DNA from: CAVQCA01 sp963763115
Lineage (GTDB): Bacteria; Pseudomonadota; Gammaproteobacteria; UBA9214
Direction of reading: 5' to 3'
DNA: 64,000 nt
Assembly (NCBI GenBank): GCA_963763115.1
Contig: CAVXNM010000038.1
Coordinates: 1-64,000 of the forward strand
Shown: in pieces, positions 25,827 through 32,096 of the stretch
How the letters are laid out: every line of letters starts with the position of its first letter
How positions within the stretch are numbered: position 1 is the first letter of the stretch
Notes under the pieces: generated by a model
The model's input: only the letters and a program-made list of their open reading frames with translations
Told to the model about the DNA's origin: nothing
The model's database searches: none
Translations under genes and position numbers: made by a program

Positions 25827-26399
25827 TCACTCATCATCCCGGGCGCGCTTGCGGCCGGTCAGCATGGCCTTCACCAGGTTCTCCCGATGGGTCAGGCTTT
25901 CCGCAACGACGCCGGCGATATGGACCACCACCAGCAGCACCATGAAATTGGCGAAAAATTCATGCACTTCCTCGAGTATATCCTCCAGGAATTCGCTCGA
26001 TCCGCCCAGCATGGCGAGCGGCCCAGCCCCCTTCTCCATACCGTAGACCGCAAAGCCGGACACGGATACCAGCAACAGGCTGACCAGCATGAGCAGGATC
26101 ATGGCACCGCCTGCCGGATTATGACCGAGATAGCGCCGGGCACGCAGGGCCAGCGTATCCTTCACGAACGCAATCACCCGGGACGGACGATACACAAAAT
26201 CACTGAAACGGGCATGCGGGGTACCCACGACGCCCCACAGCACGCGCAACACCACCAGACCGAACACGGCGTAACCGGCATAAACATGCAGATTCAACAG
26301 ATCCTCGCCGGTGACATAGGCCAGCGTAAACAGCAGGACCAGCAGCCAGTGAAAAATTCGCACGAAGGGGTCCCAGACCCTGACTTCACCCTGTTCCAT
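25827..26399 (-). CDS. Cytochrome b561-type membrane protein
   Basis: A 190-residue inner-membrane diheme b-type cytochrome with about four helices. Heme-ligand His residues sit in 'VRIFHWLLVLLFTLAY' and 'LLNLHVYAGYAVFGL', and again in 'EVHEFFANFMVLLVVVHIAGVVAESLTHREN'. The fold is that of the DUF4405/cytochrome b561 family that shuttles electrons to periplasmic acceptors. AGGAG lies about 8 nt before ATG 26399; the longer in-frame start at 26414 is disfavoured. First gene of the operon with PepSY, regulator and kinase. The linked promoter is described separately. Confidence 0.85.
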   Translation of the reverse strand: MEQGEVRVWDPFVRIFHWLLVLLFTLAYVTGEDLLNLHVYAGYAVFGLVVLRVLWGVVGTPHARFSDFVYRPSRVIAFVKDTLALRARRYLGHNPAGGAMILLMLVSLLLVSVSGFAVYGMEKGAGPLAMLGGSSEFLEDILEEVHEFFANFMVLLVVVHIAGVVAESLTHRENLVKAMLTGRKRARDDE

Positions 26400-26431
26400 A
26401 GTCTTGCTCCTCAATCGATGGTCAGGGGAAC

Positions 26432-26464
26432 AGCATAGGATGCCGGGATTAATCCTGGCTTAAA
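26432..26464 (-). promoter_or_regulatory. TTAAG-type box and -10 of cytochrome b/PepSY/two-component operon
   Basis: On the minus strand: TTTAAG-CCAGG-ATTAAT (26464 to 26448), then exactly 10 bp, then TATGCT (26437 to 26432). Repeat period, spacing and -10 form equal those of the ncRNA promoter at 23235-23267. The ATG lies 33 bp further on. This arrangement is typical of activation by PmrA/QseB-like regulators. Confidence 0.55.
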
Positions 26465-26540
26465 AAGGCTAACCGATTACCCCTGAAACGCTGCCACGGC
26501 GGATAAGGGCGTCATCCGGGTCAGCGGGTGTGGGGCAACG

Positions 26541-26654
26541 AAACAGGGACCCTCGACAGCAGGGAGAAGGTAAGACCGGGAACCGGTCGAGAGGCTGGTC
26601 TGGGCCATGCTGTCGTCGAGCTTACAGTGCTGTATTCACAGCGTGTCCCTGTTT
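26541..26654. repeat. Structured palindromic element with four stems
   Basis: A 10-bp terminal inverted repeat AAACAGGGAC/GTCCCTGTTT (26541-26550 with 26645-26654) encloses GACAGCA/TGCTGTC (26555-26561 with 26608-26614), the hairpin GACCGG-gaa-CCGGTC (26574-26588) and GCTGT-attc-ACAGC (26629-26642). There is no ORF. It could be a short non-autonomous mobile element or a structured RNA; strand is not determined. It lies between the cytochrome b promoter and the EEP gene. Confidence 0.55.
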
Positions 26655-26739
26655 TGAAGGCCCCGCATCCGCCAATATTTCTGCATGCACCTGATTGCTG
26701 AGTTTCAGGGGTACTCGTGGTAACCAAATAAACCGGCGA

Positions 26740-27561
26740 TCAGACGCTGAGGCGGATGGATTCCGGCAGTGTGATATCCATCGATACCGGCAGGTGATCG
26801 GAGAGCGAGAAGTTCAGCACCTTGATGCGATCGACCTGGAGGGTCGGCGTCACCAGGATATGATCAATGTTGCGCTGCGGGCACCAGCTCGGGAAGGTAT
26901 GCAGGCCATGAAAGGGTTCCTGCATCATGGTACGGTTGATCAGAAAATTCATCTCCGCACTCTGCGAGCGGCAGTTCAGGTCGCCCATCAGGATCACGTG
27001 GCGGTATTCATTGACGAGCTCACTGATATAGCCGAGCTGGCGCAGGCGCGCACGCCGCCCCAGCGCCAGGTGCAGGATCAGCACCACGAGGGATTCCTGC
27101 CGGGTACCGTAGCGGATCAGCAGAGCGCCACGTCCGGGTATCCGCCCCGGCAGGCGGTGTTCGCTGATCTCGGAGGGGTTGAAACGGCTCAGCAGTCCGG
27201 TGCTGTGCCGGGCGAAGCGCCCCAGATGACGGTTGGTCTGGTCATACCAGAACGGGAACTGCGCTTTCTCCCCCAGGTACTGGGTCAGATTGACATAGCC
27301 GCTGCGCAGGCTGCCGGCATCGACCTCCTGCAGTCCGACGATATCAAAATCCCTGATCTGGCTGGCAACCCGGTCCAGGTTACTGAATCGCTGGGCATGC
27401 GGCAGAACATGTTTCCAGCTGTGCGTGACGTAGTGGCTGTAGCGCGTCGTGCGTATGCCGGTCTGGATGTTGTAGCTCAGCAGGCGAATGCGCTGGCCGG
27501 CGCTGTCGATAACGTCGTTACCCGACTTGTGCTGCAGCGCCACTGTGGCTAGATCGGACAT
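26740..27561 (-). CDS. Endonuclease/exonuclease/phosphatase family protein
   Basis: A 273-residue EEP-superfamily hydrolase. Landmarks: 'RLLSYNIQ' (Asn), 'DIVGLQEVD' (metal-binding Glu), 'VILHLALG', 'VILMGDLNCR' (Asp/Asn pair) and C-terminal 'SDHLPVSMDI' (catalytic Asp-His). All expected metal and catalytic residues are present. Substrate could be DNA, phosphoinositide-like phosphodiesters or lipid; no signal peptide is seen. The start codon lies inside the acetolactate synthase gene, a 13-base overlap, so the two are co-translated. In pseudomonads an EEP gene follows dsbA and cytochrome c4 in the same order. Confidence 0.85.
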   Translation of the reverse strand: MSDLATVALQHKSGNDVIDSAGQRIRLLSYNIQTGIRTTRYSHYVTHSWKHVLPHAQRFSNLDRVASQIRDFDIVGLQEVDAGSLRSGYVNLTQYLGEKAQFPFWYDQTNRHLGRFARHSTGLLSRFNPSEISEHRLPGRIPGRGALLIRYGTRQESLVVLILHLALGRRARLRQLGYISELVNEYRHVILMGDLNCRSQSAEMNFLINRTMMQEPFHGLHTFPSWCPQRNIDHILVTPTLQVDRIKVLNFSLSDHLPVSMDITLPESIRLSV

Positions 27562-29180
27562 ACCAGTTTGCCCATTTGCTCCGTAAATTTGATGTTCTCC
27601 CGGTAATCGACAGGGCAGTCGATGATGCTTACCGTGTCGCTGGCGAGTGCCTCCCTCAGTATGTCCTGCAGGTCCTGCGTGCGCTCAACACGGTAACCCC
27701 TGCAGCCGAATGATTCGGCATATTTCACGAAGTCGGGGTTGGTGAAATGCACATGTGAGGGGCGGCCGAAATAATTGAGCTGTTTCCACTCGATCAGTCC
27801 GTAGCTGCTGTCGTTCCAGATCAGTATAGCGATCGGCAGCTTGCAGCGCATCGCCGTCTCGATCTCCTGGGAGTTCATCATGAAGCCGGCATCCCCGGTG
27901 ACGGCGACGATACGGCGTTCCGGATACACCAGCCGTGCGGCAATTGCACCGGGCACGGCGATCCCCATGCTGGCGAAACCGTTTGAAATCAGGCAGGTAT
28001 TCGGATATTCACAGCGAAACATGCGCGCCATCCACATTTTGTGCGCGCCCACGTCACAGATGACGATGTCCTCGAGATCCAGCACCGTGCGCAGGTCCCA
28101 GATGATCTTCTGGGGTTTGACCGGATATTCCGTGTCGTCGCGATGCTGCTTCATTTCCTCGATCAGCGCATTGCGGAGGGGGCGCATGTGGTGACCCTGG
28201 TGCGGCTTGACGAGATCGGCGATGCGCACGAGGGCGTGCTTTAAATCCCCGGTGACGGCCACCTTTACCGGGTAGAAGGCATCGACTTCGGCCGGCGAGC
28301 GGTCGATATGGATAATGATGCGGTCGCGTGTCGGATGCCACAGGTAGGGGTGGTATTCGACCAGGTCGTAACCCACGCAGATGATCACGTCCGCGCGGTT
28401 GAACCCGCAGCTCACATAATCATTGGCCTGCAGACCGGCGCTGCCGAGGGCAGAGGGATGCCTGAAGGGAATCACGCCCTTAGCCATGAAGGTATTGGCC
28501 ACCGGGATATTCAGCTTGCCGGCAAAATCTGCCAGTTGCCGCCATGCCTGGGCGCGTACCACTCCGTTGCCTGCCAGGATGATCGGATAACGCGCCTCGC
28601 TGATCAGTCGAGCGGCCTGATCGACATTTTCCGCCGGAGGTTCGGGGTCGAGCGGCCGGATCACCGGCAGCATGTCCTGCTCGACCTCCATCTCCGCGAT
28701 ATTTTCCGGAAATTCGATGAACGTGGCGCCGGTCTTCTCCGATTGCGCCAGCTTGAACGCCTTGCGCACCACTTCCGGGATGATTTCGGGTTCCAGCAGA
28801 CTGGCCGAGTATTTGGTGACCGAGTGGAACAGCTTCTCCAGATCCAGAACCTGGTGGGATTCCTTGTGCAGACGCGTGGTCCCGGCCTGACCGGCGATCG
28901 CCACCAGCGGCGCATGATCGAGATTGGCATCGGCCACGCCGGTCATCAGGTTGGTGGCACCCGGCCCCAGCGTGGACAGACAAACGCCGGCGCGACCGGT
29001 CAGGCGGCCGTAGACATCCGCCATGAACGCCGCGCCCTGTTCATGGCGGGTGGTGACGAAGCGGATGGAGGAATCCAGAAAGGCATCCATGACATCCAGG
29101 TTTTCCTCTCCGGGAATACCGAAGACATATTCCACACCCTCGTTCTCCAGGCAGCGCACGAACAGTTCAGCGGCCTTCAT
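27549..29180 (-). CDS. Acetolactate synthase-like ThDP enzyme (catabolic type)
   Basis: A 543-residue thiamine-diphosphate enzyme of the acetohydroxyacid synthase family that joins two pyruvates to acetolactate. The activating Glu is E47 in 'TTRHEQGAAFMADVYGR'; the middle domain is compact, and the ThDP motif is 'VTGDAGFMMNSQEIETAMRCKLPIAILIWND'. There is no adjacent small regulatory subunit gene, and the residue pattern resembles AlsS-type enzymes of acetoin formation more than IlvB. Acetolactate decarboxylase is not in the window. The gene lies between dsbA and the EEP gene, unlike the pseudomonad order. Confidence 0.83.
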   Translation of the reverse strand: MKAAELFVRCLENEGVEYVFGIPGEENLDVMDAFLDSSIRFVTTRHEQGAAFMADVYGRLTGRAGVCLSTLGPGATNLMTGVADANLDHAPLVAIAGQAGTTRLHKESHQVLDLEKLFHSVTKYSASLLEPEIIPEVVRKAFKLAQSEKTGATFIEFPENIAEMEVEQDMLPVIRPLDPEPPAENVDQAARLISEARYPIILAGNGVVRAQAWRQLADFAGKLNIPVANTFMAKGVIPFRHPSALGSAGLQANDYVSCGFNRADVIICVGYDLVEYHPYLWHPTRDRIIIHIDRSPAEVDAFYPVKVAVTGDLKHALVRIADLVKPHQGHHMRPLRNALIEEMKQHRDDTEYPVKPQKIIWDLRTVLDLEDIVICDVGAHKMWMARMFRCEYPNTCLISNGFASMGIAVPGAIAARLVYPERRIVAVTGDAGFMMNSQEIETAMRCKLPIAILIWNDSSYGLIEWKQLNYFGRPSHVHFTNPDFVKYAESFGCRGYRVERTQDLQDILREALASDTVSIIDCPVDYRENIKFTEQMGKLVCPI

Positions 29181-29242
29181 GACGAAGCGGATGCTGGCGG
29201 GTTACTTCAGGCAGGAAAGCACAGCTTGTCAGTCGATTCGGT

Positions 29243-29935
29243 TCAAGGTGTTTTCGCAGCGCCTGAAGACGGTTTGCCGGCCTCGCGTTCCTGTTCCACG
29301 AGATAATCGACCACCTTGAGCGTTGTTTCGTTGAGCTCTTTAACGCTGAGGTCTTTTTCGTTGGCGCCTACCAGGGAAGCGCTGGTGCTGAACTTGCCGT
29401 TCACGATGAGCGTCGGGACACCGGTGATGGCATAGCGACGGGTCATCAGCTTCGCATTGTTGACCTTCACGGCGACGGCAAAGGAATCGAAGGTCTTTTT
29501 GAAGTCATCCGCGGACACGCCCTGGCTGGCGAAAAAAGCCTGTATCGCAGCCTCATCCACGAATTTCTCATTTTTGACATGAATGGCCTCAAACAGCGCC
29601 TCGTGCGTCTTGTCCAGCACGCCGAGTATCTCTGCGGTGAAATAAGCCTTTGCCAGCAGTTCCCAGTCCGGCCTGAATACCACCGGCAGGCGAACAAAGA
29701 CGACATCATCGGGTTTGGCTTTCAACCACGCTTCGAGTTCCGGTTCCATATGAAAACAGTGTGGACACGCATACGAGAACATCTCCACTACCTCGATCTT
29801 GCCGGGAGCGGAAGTTGGCTGCGGTGAGGCGAGTCGTGTGTATTGCACGCCTTCCGCGTAATCCGCCGCTGCCCAGGCAGTTGAAATAACGAAGGGGAGG
29901 AGAAAAGCAGACAGCCATCTGGTCGTGATCTTCAT
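29243..29935 (-). CDS. dsbA: Thiol:disulfide interchange protein DsbA
   Basis: Periplasmic oxidase that introduces disulfide bonds. The 230-residue protein has a cleavable signal peptide ending near 'AWAA', the active site CPHC (C57/C60) in 'FSYACPHCFHMEPELEAWL', an inserted helical domain and the cis-proline loop 'ITGVPTLIVNGKF'. GGAG lies 7 nt before ATG 29935. Its electrons go to DsbB, which is not in the window. Cytochrome c4 follows upstream on the same strand; both are exported redox proteins. Confidence 0.92.
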   Translation of the reverse strand: MKITTRWLSAFLLPFVISTAWAAADYAEGVQYTRLASPQPTSAPGKIEVVEMFSYACPHCFHMEPELEAWLKAKPDDVVFVRLPVVFRPDWELLAKAYFTAEILGVLDKTHEALFEAIHVKNEKFVDEAAIQAFFASQGVSADDFKKTFDSFAVAVKVNNAKLMTRRYAITGVPTLIVNGKFSTSASLVGANEKDLSVKELNETTLKVVDYLVEQEREAGKPSSGAAKTP

Positions 29936-30129
29936 TGGCAACTCCGGAATGATGAGTTCGACTGGTCCAGGCCGGATTCATAAGGGAATTCCGCCATAGT
30001 GCAAACATAGTAACGCGCTGACAAGCTCTTTGGGTAACAAAGAGTTTGCGCTTCGACAGGTTCGTCTGAACCGGGCTTCATGGGATGAAACAGGCCAGCC
30101 CCGTACGGGCGGGCCGGGAAATACACGGC

Positions 30130-30744
30130 CTAGTGCAGTCCCTGGATATAGGAGGCGACGGCGCGAATTTCGCGATCCGTCATCCTCGATGCCAGAATCT
30201 GCATCATCTTCTTGGCATTTTCATTATGACGCTGCCCGCTGGCGAAACCGCGCAGCTGATTTTCGACGTACTGGGCATTCTGGCCACGCAATGCCGGGTA
30301 ATTGGAGGCAGGATTCCCTGCCCCGTTCGGACCGTGACAACCCATGCAGGGCGCCACGCCACTGGAGGCATTACCGCTGCGGTAGATTTTCTGTCCAAAT
30401 TCCACCAGTGAAGGGTCCGCGGCGCCGATTTTCACCTTCTGGCTGGAATAGTAGGCCGCGAGATCTTCGCGATCCTGTTCGGTGAGATTCGAAGCCATGC
30501 CTTTCATGGTTTCATTGACGCGCTCGCCGTCCTTGAAATAGGTCAGCTGCTTGACGAGATAGCCTTGATGCTGGCCTGCCAACTTCGGCCACTCGGGATT
30601 GACGCTGTTGCCGTCAGCGCCATGACAGGCCGCACAACTGGCGGATTTTTCCTTCCCGGCCGCCGGGTCACCCGCTGCCCGGGACGTGCCGTACGATAAG
30701 CATATCGTTAATAATCCAAGTGTTACAACAATCCAGTTCTTCAT
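30130..30744 (-). CDS. Diheme cytochrome c4
   Basis: A 204-residue periplasmic electron carrier. After the signal peptide come two class I cytochrome c domains with heme sites CAACH (37-41) and CMGCH (133-137). Axial methionines are in 'ETMKGMASNL' and 'NAKKMMQILASRMTD'. Such c4 proteins supply electrons to cbb3 or other terminal oxidases. AGGAG is about 11 nt before ATG 30744; an in-frame start at 30783 would displace the signal peptide. Divergent from engB, same strand as dsbA. It requires the cytochrome c maturation system elsewhere. Confidence 0.92.
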   Translation of the reverse strand: MKNWIVVTLGLLTICLSYGTSRAAGDPAAGKEKSASCAACHGADGNSVNPEWPKLAGQHQGYLVKQLTYFKDGERVNETMKGMASNLTEQDREDLAAYYSSQKVKIGAADPSLVEFGQKIYRSGNASSGVAPCMGCHGPNGAGNPASNYPALRGQNAQYVENQLRGFASGQRHNENAKKMMQILASRMTDREIRAVASYIQGLH

Positions 30745-30992
30745 ATCAGACCTACTCCTGTCTCCGCATCGACGCGGGTTCATGGCGGGTTGAATATACT
30801 GACTGTGGCTGGCACATGACCCGCCAACAGGACGGCAAAAAATGGGTCCCTTGTATACCAGCCAAATGGCGGAGGGTCAACTACGGAAGACCGGCATTGC
30901 CCTCGGCAACTCGACGGATACGGGTTTTCATTGCGTCGGATCTCACGTCTAATGCAGTCATTAAATTACCACGCAAGCCTGGTTATCTCGGC

Positions 30993-31607
30993 ATGATAAA
31001 AAATCATTATCAGCGCACCTCCTTTCAGCTCGGCGCCCCGAACACCCGACAGGCGCCGCCGGATATCGGGATGGAGGTCGCCTTCGCCGGCCGTTCCAAT
31101 TCCGGCAAGTCCAGTGCGCTGAACGTCATCGTCAATCAGAAGGCCCTGGCGCGTACCGGCAAGACCCCGGGGCGCACGCAGCACATCAACTTCTTCCGCG
31201 TGGATGACCATCGCCGTCTGGTCGATCTGCCAGGCTATGGTTATGCCAGGGTGCCAAAGGAAATCAAGGCACGCTGGCAGCGCGCTATCGGGCAATACCT
31301 GGAAACACGGCAGTCCCTCAGGGGCGTCATTCTGCTGATGGATATCCGCCATCCGCTGAAGGACTTCGACCAACAGGTACTCGCCTGGTGCCATAGCGCC
31401 GATTTGTCTCTCCATGTCTTACTCACCAAAGCCGACAAACTCAAGCGCGATCCTGCCAGGGCGGTACTGCTTGAGGTACGCAGGCAGCTCGCTGATTTGC
31501 ATCCAACGGCCACCGTGCAACTTTTTTCGGCGCTGACTCCGGCTGGAACCGACGAGGCGCGCGTGATCCTGGACCACTGGCTGGATTTCCCCTCCGAGAA
31601 TCCCTGA
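30993..31607 (+). CDS. engB: Ribosome-biogenesis GTPase EngB (YihA)
   Basis: A 204-residue essential GTPase for large-subunit assembly. G1 'GRSNSGKS' (33-40), G2 'TPGRTQHINFF', G3 'DLPGYGYARVP', G4 'LLTKADKL', G5 'FSAL' near the end. The N-terminal 'HYQRTSFQLGAPNTRQAPPDIGMEVAFAG' matches E. coli YihA. An open frame extends to 30720, but ATG 30993 fits the family. It converges with the RNA-rich polA-engB gap, as in E. coli and Pseudomonas. Confidence 0.94.
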   Translation: MIKNHYQRTSFQLGAPNTRQAPPDIGMEVAFAGRSNSGKSSALNVIVNQKALARTGKTPGRTQHINFFRVDDHRRLVDLPGYGYARVPKEIKARWQRAIGQYLETRQSLRGVILLMDIRHPLKDFDQQVLAWCHSADLSLHVLLTKADKLKRDPARAVLLEVRRQLADLHPTATVQLFSALTPAGTDEARVILDHWLDFPSENP

Positions 31608-31652
31608 ATGGTATACCGCAGCATCTCACCTCGGCTTATGTTTGCATCACGC

Positions 31653-31687
31653 AAAAAAAGAACCCCGGCAAGGGGGAGTAGCCGGGG
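31653..31687 (-). terminator. Rho-independent terminator downstream of polA
   Basis: Minus strand: CCCCGGC...GCCGGGG stem (31687-31681 with 31669-31663) followed by TTCTTTTTTT (31662-31653). It lies 410 bp after the polA stop, at the end of the candidate ncRNA. Confidence 0.85.
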
Positions 31688-31930
31688 TGTTCAATAAACC
31701 CGGTAGTGTTACCGGGTAGGAGTAATACCCGCTCAGGGAGGGAAGCGGGCGAGCACCATCGTGCTCGTTAACTGAGACCGGGGCATCCGGAAAAAGTTCG
31801 CAGTGAATGCAAAATCGCACTGATGTCATAACAACCCGGTAATGAGTGGTTTGCCCCGATGAACATACATCCAACCTCCCTACCCGACGCCGGCCGTTAA
31901 CTAAGGAATACTGTAAATCTCAATGATTCA
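31653..31930 (-). ncRNA. Candidate ncRNA in the polA-engB gap (Spot 42/ErsA position)
   Basis: The gap between polA and engB holds spf (Spot 42) in enterobacteria and ersA in pseudomonads, both transcribed in the polA direction. Here the same strand carries at least five stems before the terminator: CGGGGCA/TGCCCCG (31852-31858 with 31779-31785), CAGTG...CACTG (around 31800-31822), GAGCAC-gatg-GTGCTC (31751-31766), CCCGCT/AGCGGG (about 31728-31748) and ACCCGGTA-acac-TACCGGGT (31698-31717). The 5' end is set by the AT-rich stretch 31921-31990 and is uncertain. Length of about 280 nt exceeds Spot 42 and ErsA; I see no primary-sequence match. A 75-codon ORF from 31874 with GGAGG upstream passes through the terminator and is probably not real. 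Confidence 0.5.
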
Positions 31931-32051
31931 CTATATATAAAGAATACGTAATATATAATATTGTTAATAACAATATCTTACGTATATTTATGTAGTCATA
32001 CTAAGGTTGATTTTCGTGGATTTTCGTTCATTCCAACCATCGTGCTCGTTA
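31755..32051. repeat. 16-nt direct repeats flanking 265 bp
   Basis: ACCATCGTGCTCGTTA occurs at 31755-31770 and again at 32036-32051. The first copy forms half of the GAGCAC hairpin; the second lies just past the polA stop. The interval is the AT-rich promoter zone of the candidate ncRNA. Confidence 0.6.
31945..31984. promoter_or_regulatory. AT-rich palindromic operator-like site
   Basis: ATATTGTTA-a-TAACAATAT (31958-31976) is a perfect 9-1-9 palindrome, flanked asymmetrically by TACGTAA (31945-31951) and TTACGTA (31978-31984). It lies directly upstream of the candidate ncRNA start. The 9-1-9 form is that of Fur-superfamily sites, but the sequence is not the Fur consensus; the regulator is unknown. 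Confidence 0.5.
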
Positions 32052-32096
32052 TTGCGGTCGCATTTCCACTGAATACCGCCCGCAGTGTGCTGTTGT

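Noticed and set aside
31647..31874. 75-codon minus ORF with GGAGG in the polA-engB gap
   Set aside because: Reads through the hairpins and terminator. Kept as ncRNA instead, though the strong ribosome-binding site leaves a small doubt.
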